Part shown: one piece after another, positions 31,924-43,835 of the stretch | How the letters are laid out: each line of letters opens with the position of its first letter | Numbering within the stretch: the first letter of the stretch is position 1 | The notes under the pieces: generated by a model | The model's input: the letters and a program-made list of their open reading frames with translations, nothing else | Told to the model about the DNA's origin: nothing | Databases searched by the model: none | From: Plantago ovata | Taxonomy: Eukaryota > Streptophyta > Magnoliopsida > Lamiales > Plantaginaceae | DNA: 64,000 nt | Reading direction: 5' to 3' | NCBI GenBank assembly: GCA_028274465.1 | Contig: CM051457.1 | Location: forward strand, 98,207,982-98,271,981 | Program-made: the position numbers and the translations under genes

Positions 31924-33880
31924 TTGCTAATCACCTTTCCTAGTCTGTTACAGATTGTGTATGCCGATACACGCTCTGCAGGAACACCGCTTGCTGATTC
32001 AATTGCTGAGATCGATAGAGTCTACCACCAAAGAAGGCGACTACTTGAAAGGCGCGCACTAGAGGAAATAGAGGAAACCGATTTCTCTGAATCTCTACTT
32101 AGTCTCTTCAAGGAAATCGACGGAATGACAGAAGCTAGACCACCGAAGGCATGGGTACAACCCACCAAGGATCGTATGAGGGGACCGGCGATTGTTCTTT
32201 CGTCTGCAACCTGAGATCTGGAAATCAAGAACCACGCATTCCAACAACTTCCGAGGTTCTATGGCTTATCAAGGGAAGATGTGATGGGGTACTTGCACGA
32301 TATCGATGATTTCGTCAACCAACTCCCACGACCCGGAGCTGACATAACAACGGATGAGTTGAGGATGAAAGTTTTTGCTATGGGACTTGGCGACAGAGCC
32401 AAGTCATGGCTGAGTTCTCTACCAGCCGGCTCGCTGGACACTTGGGAGAAGGTTTTTTCAGCTTTCATGGAGAAATACTTCCCTCACACCTTGACTACCG
32501 CGCTAAAGGCGCAAATCACTGGATTCAAGCAGGACTATGATGAGACCATCTACACCGCGTTCGAGAGGTTCCAAGATCTCACGAACAAGTGTCCTCACCA
32601 TGGTTTTGAACTTTCTGACCTAGTCCAACACTTCTACAATGGACTAACCTTCGAGAACCAACAAGTGGTGGATTTCCAATGCCGAGACAATATTTGGGAG
32701 GAAATCGCAGAAGCCGTCTGGGCTGTTTTCGAAAGGCTTGCTAAGGGTTCACAGTTCAAGGACCCGAGAGCAATGGTTAGGAGACGTGGACCTGAAGCTC
32801 CACCGACACAAGAAGCCCCTATGTATAGGGGGAATGGGGATCAATTCGAGTGCTTTACCAACGAATTGTAGCAAGTCCTCAAGAGCGCCACCGGAACAAC
32901 TGTTTCGAACGAAGTATGCCGAATATGCAAGAACTATGGGCACGGAGCTCATATGTGTAGATCGGAGCTGGCATACGATGATGGCAACTGGGCTCGAGGA
33001 GGCGAAGAAGAAGCCTTTGCTACGGAGTTTGGCACTCAAGAAGTTAGCTACGGACAAGAGGGTAGGAATCCTCGAGGTGGATTCTGGAGAAGAGGATACC
33101 GCAACAATCAAGGATATGCACCGGCTAACCAAACTTATGGACCTAACCAAGACCGTAGTAGGCTAAACTATGGTAATGACCACTACGAAAACCCCGCTCC
33201 GAAAGAGCCACCGAAGTCGAAGTCGGCTCAACTGATGGAGAACTTGCAGAAGATGGTTGATCATACACAAAGTTTTCTCAAACGTTATGAAGAAGATTCT
33301 GAGAAGACTAGGGCAAGGCTTGATAGGTTGGAAGAGAGCACTAGGCTTGCCCATCAAAAGATGCAAGAATTGATCGACCGAGGAGCAAGTAGGGAACAAG
33401 GCAAACTGCCTAGCAACACTGTGAAGACAAATGCCATTACATTGGCTGGTGATGTACCTGACGGAGTCACCATCAAGAAGGTTGTTAGGTGCGAGTGTTG
33501 CATGAAGGAAGAACTTCTACAGGCTAAGGAAGAAGAGAAGGGCCTTGGTTCTGACACAAGTGATGAGGAACAAGAGGATCCCGAACCACTCCCTAAAAGT
33601 TTCGATGTTAATGTAGGGATTGGTGAGCTTGAAGATGTCCGTGCCACACTAGATACGGGATCCTACTCAAACATAATTCCTTTGAATGTGTTTGAAAAGA
33701 GCAACATTGGGAAACTATCTGAGCAAAGGGCTATTGTGCAACTGGCGGATGGATCCTTTATGAGACCCGAGGGCGTTGTGAAAAATGTGTTGGTCAAGAT
33801 TGGTGAAGCATCTATATACACCAATTTCGTAGTTATGCCGGCATCTGCACCTGGGACGGGGGATGTCATACTCTTATGAC
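31924..33880 (+). pseudogene. Athila-type gag and protease region
   Basis: The gag body (about 32220-32870) has YFPHTLTTALKAQITGF, ERFQDLTNKCPHHGFELSD and HFYNGLTFENQQVVDF, characteristic of Athila. A Cys-containing stretch and an acidic, Lys-rich linker follow. The protease begins near 33640 with ATLDTGSYSNIIPLNVFEK and continues to IYTNFVVMPAS. All standard Athila parts, in a fossil copy. Confidence 0.85.
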
Positions 33881-36243
33881 AAACATTCTTGACCAATCTA
33901 CGCTCCGTGATGGACATCTACCAAAGAACTTGCACCATCGAAGTGAACGGAAAGCAACACGTGTTGCACGCCATACCTGATCCACCTGATCCGCCCGATA
34001 TTTCTTTCACTACTCACTACTGTGGTCTTGCAGCCTATATTCTTTCTTATTCACAGGTTCGTGGCATGGAGAGGAGATCAATGAAGGGGAAGCCTAGTAC
34101 CCGCAAAAAGAAGAGATAGGCGCAGACAGGAGTCGAGTCAAAGACTTTAAACAATGGCGCTATCCGGGAGGCAACCCGGAGATTTTATCGCTTTCTTTAA
34201 TCACTTTCTTTACCGATTTAAATTTTATCTCACGAGTTTGATTGAGTATTATAGGTAACTTATACAAGCATTAGCTCTCACCTTGCTAGACATCGGTCAG
34301 ATCCACGGTAGAGAATGTGGACAAAATTGGAGAAAAAGGTAGAAGACTTCTGAGTATCCAAGCAGCTTACTGAAACCTTCTCGAGGTGTAAAACGTTGGA
34401 GGGGGAGGTCCTGATACCACTGCCCTTTCCCCTTCAACAGTTCACATCCTATTGGAGGGCTCCAGGATGGAGGATTCCATAACAGCGGCGGCTACTCTTG
34501 AGAATTCTACCTGCCACTACAACTCTACTAGTGAGGATGTGCGTGAAAGTAGTGACAATGAAGGCCATACAGGCAATGATGATCCTGATAGAGGAGTTGT
34601 TCCTGTCCAGCCTATAAATGGAACTACCGCACTTACCTGAAGACCTGATGACACCCTATAAAGCTCACAGAGGAGGCCCAATAACCCACAAGCAGCATAC
34701 TCAGCCGACCGAGGCCAAGCCATGGGGTAACATCTAGTATCACATCTTAATTCCTCATTTTCTTACTGCTAGGGACTAGCGTTAATTTCATGAGGGGGGA
34801 TGGGATTTAAGTGATCTGATGTTGTTAGTTTGGAGCTTGGTATTGGTAGGATGAGTATAGTACCTCGCATGCTTTATCCGTTTGCATTTGCATTTGCACG
34901 TTTACTGCTTTCTTAGATTTTTTAGGTTGCATTCATTGCATTCATCCTAGGATAGTCTTGCATGTTTTATATGGAGTTTATTGCCGAATTTTTTGAACTT
35001 TTTTATTGGGTAGATCAACTAGCTATGCCATTAATCGTATGCTTCATCTCTATGAATTTGTTTGAGGTTTTTCTCGCTTGGCTTGTCACATTTACGTATT
35101 GCACTTAGTTGAGCTAGGTAGTCTCGACATCACTTAGTGGTGTTTTCTCTACTGCGGTTCACGAAGGCCTTTATAATAGGATGATGCATGTTAGGGTCTT
35201 ATGGTTGTTTTCCCGAGTAATTATGTACCTAAGAGGCAACAAGTCTTCACCATGCTTCGAGATTGCTAAATGCCTAGGAAGGAGGTAGTGTGAGGTTGTG
35301 TGATCCTTTGTTTATAATCTATTCTTCCGAATAGGTTTGGGGAGGGAGTACACCATCATTAGACTTGTTTCTGTTTTTTATTTTCGTATCGTGAGTTTAT
35401 TTTTCACTTTTCGTGAATTTTGTACTCCAACCTATTCTTTCGAATAGGTTTGGGGAAGTCGTGTGAGTCATTTTATTTCTCTTTTTGGTATGCTACTGCT
35501 GGCTAGAAAATTCGAAAAAAAAAGAAAAATTCCAGAAAAAAAAAGAGAAAAAGGAAAAAGAAAAAGAAAAAGAATCTGGAAGGAAAAAAAGAAAAAAAGA
35601 GAAGACCCCAAAAAAGCAAAGAAGGGTCAAAAAAAAAGAAAGCTAAATAGCAGTTTAGCAAAGTGTTGAGTCTTTTCCATTTTCGTGATGTTCGTAATTG
35701 TGTTTTTCTATTTTTAATCTTTTTTGAGTGTCATCTGTTCTAGACCACCCTCGTCCGGCCATTCAGGAAGTGGTGAAATACTTAAGACTTTACTTGAGAG
35801 ATGAGTAGAATAGGGGAGTGTTATCTTTTATAGGGAACCCTCCTTCGTTTGATGAGAGCCAGTACTGGTTCGACCTCTTTTGAGGGAAAGTCTTAACATG
35901 GTGGAACAGCAGTAAGTCCTCAGTTTCATAGGCACGGGGAAATCATTCGTATCGTAGCATGCATCATTACGTCGTCACTGACTAGGTCAAGGTAGAGAAT
36001 GTTACGAGAGACTATCTTGTCTTGACATAAGTGCTTATGTGGATGTGTATAAGTCAATCGAGGTATTCTTCAACCTATATTCATGCTTAGATTTATATGG
36101 TTTTTGTTCATATGTTATTTGATAGATTCAGTAGATTAGTTCATTTTATTTGGCATGAAATCCCATTTTGTGTCTTGCATGTTTTTTGTATTAGAGTCTA
36201 GCTTAGTTGCTTGAGGACAAGCAAAGGTTCGGTTTGGGGAGTT
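33881..36243 (+). other. Non-coding 3' part of the Athila-like element
   Basis: No pol or env motif in any frame. Includes aatggcgctatccgggaggcaacccg-type Athila sequence near 34155, an A/G-rich tract at about 35510-35650, and two copies of aataggtttggggag (about 35330 and 35442). Confidence 0.6.
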
Positions 36244-37486
36244 TGATGAATGTGTATTTTACACTTTTTATTCGAGTCTTTTTCACCTATTTTAGCTATC
36301 ATCTATGTTAATTTAGCTATATTTTAGTACATTTTATTAGAATAGTGTCACGTTTCCCTTTAGATTTTATTTTACAGGTTTTGGTTGAAATTTGGGGATT
36401 TCCGGGCAATTATATTGAAGTTGACAAGGAATTGGTGTTTCAGAAGCCTATTTGGAGTATCTGAAGGTTTCCGGATAGGATTTGAAGTCTAGGGGCCGAA
36501 TCTGGAGGTTAGAAGGCTACTAGAAGTCAGAAACCGAGTCCGAAAAGGTGAAGAAATCCAAAAATGCGTCGAAAACGCGGAAATTCCGCGAAAAAGCCGT
36601 GGGGCGAACCGCCCCGGAGTTTTTTCGGGCCTATATATAGTGCTCAGTTTTCTCTCCGAAAATCATATCTTTCCAGACCTTCTCTCTCACGTCTCTCTAT
36701 AGTTTTAGGTAGGAACTTCCCGGGGCTTGTCCTGGGAGTTCTGTAGCTTAGGGGATACTTTTTCATAGCAGTTTGGAGCTCGTAGGACCGCAATCATCCG
36801 GAGATTGACAACCTTCGGTAACTTTGTATCTTACAGTTTTATTCTACTTATTTTATATTCTTTCAACATGTTTTCTTCTATGATTTCTGTTGATTGCATG
36901 CTTATTATGAGTAGCTAAACTTATCGTTGGTGGTAGTATGTGAATTATTAGCGAAGGGAAGATAATCATGCAAATGGCTATATCGCGCATTATACTCCAT
37001 GTCATTGCTTTATTTCGTTGATCAGTTGTAACCAAAATTCTCGTATGTTGTATTGATTATTATGCACAATTGGACACTAGTCGACCATCAGACCAATTAT
37101 CTTCGTAGTGTTGAATAATTACAGAACACATTAGGACAATCGTGATTGACTAGTCAAACCAAATTACCTTCGTAGTGCTTAATACTTGCAACAGGACACT
37201 AGATTGATTCAAAGATCTCTATGCAAGACCGAGGAATTTATGTATGATTATCGACCCATTATGCTAAGAAGGACCATACTATCACCAATCTTCATTATCT
37301 GCTAGAAACCCCCTATTGCTATCTGTCTGCTGTTTTATATTCTTCTGTTAAATAGATAAAGCTAGTTATAGTCCTGAGAGAACGACACTCGAGTCATTCT
37401 ACTACTACACTACGGTTTTCGTTGTAGTTGTGGATTGCCTTTGGCTAAATAACAAATTTATTTGATTGACCTTGACACGTTCATCA
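36244..37486 (+). repeat. 3' LTR of the Athila-like element
   Basis: 1243 bp, about 97% identical to 30548-31789. Confidence 0.9.
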
Positions 37487-38479
37487 GACGTTTGAGAGGT
37501 TTCTCAAAGCAAACCCTTTCGTTGTGAAGTCTGTTGCGCTCAACGCGGCGATGGTAACGTCCCTTCATCTGACTGACTCGAATGCATCTACGATCGATGA
37601 AGTGTCTATCCCAATAATACATTCACGGGCGTCTTCAGTGAGTTGCATGGGGAATCCAATATCTATTATGACTATCATAATAATATTGATACGCTGGCCA
37701 GCGGTTTTACCAATCACAACTATGAACGACTATGAGCAGTGCTCTCCTGTGCTACACATGAGAGATGAATCCTTCACAGAAACACTTATCATCCCCATTT
37801 GTATGTAGCCATAATCCTGGATCGTGTCTTGGGTCAATTGCTTATTCAGATCTGACATCGACGGGTCCACCAAGGATATGGAGCAACAAATGTGATGATA
37901 AAGTCCTGTAAGTCCAAAGGACGACTGGCATCACTTCGACAACTTACCGGTTTCCATAGACACTTCGGTGTAGAGTATACATCGATGGGAGTGTCCGATG
38001 GGTACTTCCATTGTTCGGTAATCACCCTTGGAACAACTATGCGTAGTTATGGGAACGTTTCTTGATTGTCCAACAATCCGTTCCGTGGCCGTGGGATCGG
38101 CTCACACTTGCTCTAACAAGTATAACCTCCACGCATACTAGTCCCAGCTGGTTCATTCAGACCCCTACATCCGAGATGAACCTCGACTAGGGAGAGTTTG
38201 GGATAGATGATAACTCGCATAGCTCCCACTATCTGTGTGATTGGTCATCTATCCGAGGGGACATGTTTAATATCAATACAAACATGAATAGAGATATGAC
38301 ATGCTGCATGCCTGGTGTAATATAAATATGAAAGCGATACTCAATAGTCAAACAACAAACATATATTATATTATGTTGACCTGTGTAATAGTACATATAT
38401 GCCCTTTATAAGGGCTGCATGCCCTTAATAAAGACTATCTCTAGGACATATACACTACCAATAATAATTTACAAGATGT

Positions 38480-40049
38480 CGGATCTTGGCCATTTAAGCT
38501 CAGTGTACTTGTCATACCTTGTCACATGTCCTCCCTTGGTGGAGTCCTTTGGTCTCTAATTTCATTTCTTTGAATGCTTCCCTTGAGCAAGTTATGCCTT
38601 GCATCTTGCTTTCTATTCTTTTGTTGAGAATTTGCACTTTGCTTTTGATGATCTTTTTCTCTTTCCTTTTCCTTCTCTTTATGAAGGTTTGCTCTTACCG
38701 GGACAGATTTTTGAAATTCCTCCGCCTTCAAGAAATCTTGGCAAAATTGCTCAAATTACTTATCGGTCTCTGTCCTTGAATATGAAAGTTGCTTTATGAA
38801 TTTATCATTGGTTGTATTTGAATAAAGGTACTCTTTCCTCTGTGTCAGAGAATGAGTTTCCGCTTGGAGTGTTGCCTCATTAAATCTCTGAAGGAAGTCC
38901 CTTAATTCTTCCTTGGGTTTCTGAACTACCTCGGCCAAGTATTTTACTCCCCTCTTCCTTCTTGCTACTTTTTCAAACCTTTTGATTAATTCTTGACAAA
39001 ACTTCTTATAACTCTTGATTGAGCCATGTTCTAAATTGGTCCACTAAAGGGGGAAGATAACTGCCTTGGTCTTAGAGTCATGACCATATGCATCCATCTT
39101 GGTTCCATATCTTGTTAAATAGTTGATAGTACAACTTGTTCCATCATAGTTGTCCAAAGGAGGAAAGTCCCTTTCGGTCTTAACTTGATGATTTCTTATT
39201 TCATCGCATAGTGCGCTTGGCTCTTGGTCTCTTTCCTGTTCTTGCTCACGAACTGATGCTTTAAGGACTTCTATCTGAGCTTCCAATGCTGTCCTCTGCA
39301 CCCTCAACTCTTCAAGTGTAGGCCTCCTCGGTTGGGGTGTGTCATTCCTTACTGACGGAGTAGGGAGTACCGCTGTCCCAACAACTGGGTTTCGGCCATC
39401 ACTTGGTTAATTATCTCCTTGATATCCAAGCCTTGATTGCACTCTAGGAGGACCAACCCTTTCCTGGATTGGGCGTGAATTTGCACGGGATTGTGCTCCA
39501 TCCTCACGAGGTAGTATCCCTTGGTTATTCTGAACGAGGACCTGAGCTTGAGCATGTGCTTGCACTTCCCTTTGAACCCTCGTTGCCTCATTAGGTCCTA
39601 GACAACCTTGAATTGTGAGAAGGAACAAAGCATATTGGGATGCATCCATTCCATAATCACCAGGTCTTATTACTTGGCCATTTGGTAAGGTGAAGTTCAT
39701 TGGAACCGGAACTTGTGGTTGAAGTGCTACTTGTGGAACAACTTGAGGAACCACTTGGGGGACTACTTGGTTGTGAGACATTGGTTGAGAGGTTACCCTC
39801 AATGCCTCAAATCCGGTCCCTGCTGGAATTGCATAGGGATTGTGATTCCCAGAACCTTCATTGCCCACTGTGATGCTTGCACTCACCCCATCTAAAAAAA
39901 TCAACATTATCATTTCTTTGTCTCCTAGCAGTTGTTGTTCGTCTTCCTCTTCCTCTCCCCCTTCCTCTTGTAGGGGGTCGACCCGGAGGACGAGCGGGTA
40001 GAGGATTTTGTGCCGCTTGGGCAATTCTTGTACCCCTTCTGTTAACCAT
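38480..40049 (-). pseudogene. Gypsy gag N-terminal remnant (Tat-like)
   Basis: On the minus strand gag starts near 40049 with an Arg/Gly-rich stretch (RGRGRGRGRRTTTARR), then a Pro/Val/Gln-rich part (VVPQVVPQVVPQV near 39720) and a core with KPKEELRDFLQRFNEATLQ (about 38860). These are usual Tat-type gag features. Fossil. Confidence 0.75.
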
Positions 40050-40092
40050 CTAGGAAGATCTGCTGGTGGGACTAGGGTAACCTTTTATTCGT

Positions 40093-40110
40093 TTCCCACA
40101 GACGGCGCCA
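40093..40110 (-). other. Primer-binding-like site of the Tat-like element
   Basis: Minus strand tggcgccgtctgtgggaa. It differs at one base from the site of the Copia at 4923-4940. Confidence 0.7.
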
Positions 40111-40112
40111 AA

Positions 40113-40697
40113 TGTTGATGGGTAAAATATCAGTTCTTTCTAACTCATGCTAATCCGTGAGCGTCCCTTGTACTTCAAGTTCCTTCCATGAGCTTCTGAG
40201 ACCTAGCTTCTGAGACCTAAAAGTTCTTGGACCTGAAATACAACTTGGAGAGGGGGGGGGGGGGAGGTTAGTAACGACTACCCGGTTTGTCTTAGATCAA
40301 ACCGGTGGAACGACTTTACGTGTAGAGGATTTCTAGTGTCTCTAGTAAATAAGGTAGAGAGTGGATTATTGAGTATAGATTGATTGTAGATTCATTACCA
40401 TCAAATGATGGAGTGCGGAGTCTATTTATAGCTCTCATGCTCAAGTAGTCTTCTCCAAGATCGTGCCAAGTGTCCGGCTAGGATGAAACCACATTTGTGT
40501 AAGGCATTTTAACATTTGATGGGATTGAGCCAATATGCAAGGCTTTGTTCCTTTTGAACTTGCTCTATTTTCCTTAGTGGATCATTTGGGGAAGACCAAA
40601 ATGCTAGGAGACGGTCCATATCGAGCACTTCGTCCCCTCGATCCTAAATGTAGAGCGCCATTTGGAACGTCCGATTGGACATAATTTTACATTAACA
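40113..40697 (-). repeat. 5' LTR of the Tat-like element
   Basis: 585 bp, TG...CA, about 95% identical to 24784-25408. It holds a G run near 40246. Confidence 0.9.
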
Positions 40698-40702
40698 CAT
40701 AT

Positions 40703-41862
40703 TGTATGTTATCTGCAACAACTGGTACGGTGATTTACAATTTAAGTCGTGTGCATGGACAAAATTGTCTTAATGATGAAAATGAGCAATATATTTGAGT
40801 TATTCCAGCTTTAATCCGCCAAGTAAGCATATGTATGCTTCCTCAAACAGTTGGTACTTACATTGTCTCAAATTAATTGTTGTATTTAAACATTTTAGGG
40901 TTGACAGATTTTAACCTTTCAACATATAATAATGTTTGACTATAATTAATCAATGGCGGAGTTAAGAAAGTCTGGGGGGACAACACTGGCCATCGGACCC
41001 TCTTGAAATTTTAGATAAATACTTATAGGGTACTTATATTATGTTCCCTCTAAATTTTTCTATTTTTCATTTTACAGGCTATAGTTTAAAAATAATTTAT
41101 AGTCAAAATTAATAAAAATTAAATTTAGAAAATAACTAATAAAATATAGTAGGTATTATACAGTAGAAGTTTACTTTCTATACTTTTATCAGGTAGTACT
41201 TTTTTGTAATAATCGAACCATTACAATTTCTCAAGTAGCATTACAAAGCTAGTAATAAACTATAAATAATCCCGCACTTGGCGAGAATTGAACCTGTGAC
41301 CTCTAGTGTCATGACACCTCAGTCTAACCAATTGAAAATGGAGATTTTGAGATGTTAAACTCGAGAATGCCATTTTGTAGTGTAAAATATTTTAATACTA
41401 TCATTTAAAAATATTTATAATTAAAGTTGAAAATCGTTAACTCAAAAATTTATTTTGGGACAAAGATTTGAGTAGGCAGCCGCCCACGTTTTAAATAAAA
41501 GAATACGTTGTGCTTTCCCCACCATGAAATATGAAAATGAGTATTATAAAATTTATAATCTCCTGTTTCCCATTTTGGTGGGAATTCGTCAATTATCTGG
41601 GACCAATTTTTACAACGACAGGGACCATACATACAGTACTTAGAAGACTCCTATCCGAACTGAACCCGACCATATAAATGAATTGTTCTCTTTACACGCT
41701 GGGGAATGGGCACCATAATAATACTCCCTCCCTTCATTTTGAAACTTTATGAGTTTACATTTTATTTTATTTAAGTTGTTTCGTTAGAGACTTCTAAAAT
41801 AGAAGTAAAAATATTTATTATAATTATTAATTCCACTCTATAAATATATTTACAACTTTATC
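40703..41862. other. Non-coding stretch with partial MITE-like pieces
   Basis: No gene. ggcggagttaagaaag at about 40965 followed by ggggggac resembles a hAT-like MITE left end without a clear partner. On the minus strand ttggttagactgagg and ggttcaattctcgcc (about 41280-41335) resemble the A and B boxes of a SINE, but no duplication was found. actccctcccttcatt at 41725 resembles a lone Stowaway end. Confidence 0.4.
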
Positions 41863-41917
41863 ATTCAACTTACAATTCTTTTTTTATATCTTTTTAGTTT
41901 CTTATTATTATGTGATT

Positions 41918-42214
41918 GGAACTTTGGGCTCATTTAGTTTGGATCCGAATCACAAACTTTGTCTGGAGTTCGGTGAGCCATCTTGCAGTCGGTGTTTCAG
42001 TTTTAGATTCCACGAGGATCATAGTTTAGTTAGAGTCTTTTGGGTATCGTACCGTTTTGATATTACCAGTAGCTTTGTTGGCTATTTGTACCCTCTTCTC
42101 TACTTGAGCTTTAGTGATACGTCTTGTATTACGATTGGGGTACGCCCCTCTTATTCTTGTACAACAGTTTGGGTTTAATGAACACTTTTTTGGTTGTTTC
42201 AAAAAAAAAAAAAA
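41918..42214 (+). mobile_element. L1 LINE tail with long target duplications
   Basis: About 300 bp ending ggttgtttc then a 15-A run (42201-42215), the usual plant L1 3' end. It is flanked by direct repeats of about 55-61 bp, at 41863-41917 and 42215-42275, both beginning attcaacttacaattctt and ending tatgtgatt. The second has extra att units and one cttt expansion. No ORF2 domain is left. Confidence 0.75.
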
Positions 42215-43364
42215 ATTCAACTTACAATTCTTCTTTTATATCTTTTTAGTTTCTTATTATTATTATTATGTGATTCGTTTATATTATCTGTTGGTCCCTT
42301 TAAACAACAAGAAAAGACTAGATGGGGGGTGAATAGTATTTTCAAACTTTTCGTCGTTTAAAACTTTCTCAGCAAGTGCTTATTACTTTTCAGTAATGAG
42401 TTTGCCAGTATTTAACTTTATCATCAAGTACTTGTTACTTTTCAGTAACGAGTTTGCTGGTACTTTAAAAACAGAGTGCGAAAGTCTTTATACAATAAGT
42501 GCTTTTCAGAGAGAGCTAGTTTCAGCAAGTGAGCAGATTGTCAGTGTACAATAAATGTAGCTTGCTCAAAACTAAATGTGGTAAAGTAAATCACACAAAC
42601 ACTTTTATAGTGGTATCAGAGAGTGGCGTAATCTCTCAACTAATCCACTTTGTCCTTTCTAGGACTGAATCCACTAAGATAAGATGTGAGGTTCCTTACA
42701 AATCCTGTCACTAATGATTCTTCAGAAACCAAAGCACACTTGCTTCGTTTCCAACCTAACTAGAAAACTGTAACCTTGTTCTCCACCAAACTTGGGACTT
42801 ATAATCAGAAACACTTTACTTGATTAAGTTTCCCCTGAATTTCACGCCTGAAAAGGGTGTTTATCAGTTAGAGAGGTTTGGGATGAGATCACTTGAATAT
42901 AACTTTTTCAGCTATAACAAGTTATCTAAATAAACACAACTTGTAATACTTTTCAGTAAGCAAGTTTAATTGTTTCTTGTGTCAAGACTTGTCCTTGTTC
43001 GAAAGAAAGAACACTTAACTAATTTCTTAGCCGTGAATGTTCTACTTCTTCACAAGTAGCTTTTGTTTCAAGCTTTCGTCTTGGAACAGATCAATAGGCA
43101 GTAAAGAGTATAGAAGGTTTTGAGTGTTTAAAGCACAAGTGAGAGTTTGATCACGTTGTTGACACGCTTCTACTCTTTGCCGGATGACCTCTATTTATAG
43201 TGTCTTAAGGGAGCCGTTTGAATTTCAAATTCTAAGGCCTTGCACCTTAAGATGTCACTATCTTGCTTTTGTACTTTCAGCAGCATCCTTCATTTGTCTT
43301 CTTGTCTTCATGTTCTTCGCGTGCCTACTTTGCATTTACACTACAAAAAATATGTCATTTACCG

Positions 43365-43632
43365 ACGGATAAAATGACGGATTTTATCCGTCGGTAAATA
43401 CCGACGGATCGGTGTCTCTTAGCGACGGATGACGGATAACGAACAAAGTTGACCACTTTGTTCGTCATCCGTCGCTAAAAGGTTCCGATCCGTCGGTATT
43501 TTAGCGACGGATAACTTATCCGTCGGTATTTTAGCGACGGATAACTTATCCGTCGCTAAATATTAAAACTAAATTAAAAAAAAAAATTAAGCTTACCGAC
43601 GGATAAGCTTATCCGTCGGTAAGCTCTAATAT
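43365..43632. repeat. Subterminal array of CACTA 2 (left)
   Basis: About twelve cgacggat or atccgtcg units, many paired as gacggataagcttatccgtc-like palindromes. Confidence 0.85.
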
Positions 43633-43835
43633 ACCGGCGGCGAAGGAGTTGCAGAACGCCATTTTTCTGCTTCTCCTTACTTCTTCTTCTCGTTTTTCTA
43701 TCTTCTCATCTCCATTTCTCATTCAAAACTTCACTATTTTCATCAATTTTGGTAGCAAATTGAAGCTTATTGCACAAGGAACAAGGAACAACCTTCAATT
43801 CGAATTTTTTTTGGTCAATTTGTGCAAAATCAAAG

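Larger units (their letters stand above)
30548..37486 (+). mobile_element. Athila-like Gypsy element (gag-protease only)
   Basis: LTRs 30548-31789 and 36244-37486 (TGATGAATG...CGTTCATCA) with a perfect 5-bp duplication gacgt at 30543-30547 and 37487-37491. The primer site tggcgccgttgccgggga (31793-31810) matches plant tRNA-Asp. The purine tract ggtttggggag lies just before the 3' LTR. Inside are Athila-type gag and protease (31924-33880), then about 2.3 kb of non-coding DNA. Reverse transcriptase, integrase and envelope-like genes are not present, so it would depend on a helper. The coding part has a few breaks. The LTRs differ by about 2.6% by eye, perhaps 1-2 million years. Confidence 0.9.
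29420..38473. mobile_element. LTR-like insertion (~2.1 kb), split by the Athila-like element
   Basis: The ends are TGTAAG and TTTACA. With the inner element set aside it is about 2.1 kb, non-coding, with GC-rich spots (ggcgcgcgcgtgg near 29790; cgcgcgcgcg near 30105) and LTR-like structure. It interrupts gag of the Tat-like element. The flanking 5-mers ataat and agatg do not match, so the solo-LTR reading is an inference. Confidence 0.55.
24784..40697 (-). mobile_element. Tat-like Gypsy fossil with nested insertions
   Basis: Minus-strand element with LTRs 40113-40697 (5') and 24784-25408 (3'), TGTTGATG...TTAACA ends, and a perfect 5-bp duplication catat at 24779-24783 and 40698-40702. A primer-binding site lies at 40093-40110 and a purine tract (ctaggggga on the minus strand) at about 25413-25421. 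Recognisable parts are gag (about 38520-40049 and 28900-29416), protease (about 28456-28860), and a short stretch resembling the start of reverse transcriptase (about 27979-28220). No integrase is seen. The zone before the 3' LTR is full of tandem repeats. It is broken in several places and split by the insertion at 29420-38473. The LTRs differ by about 5% by eye, so a few million years at most. Confidence 0.85.

Noticed and set aside
35463-35669. Lys/Glu-rich plus-strand frame
   Set aside because: It translates the A/G-rich tract of the Athila-like element's non-coding part.
41200-41350. Possible minus-strand SINE with A and B boxes
   Set aside because: Box-like words are present, but I found no target duplication or clear 3' tail.
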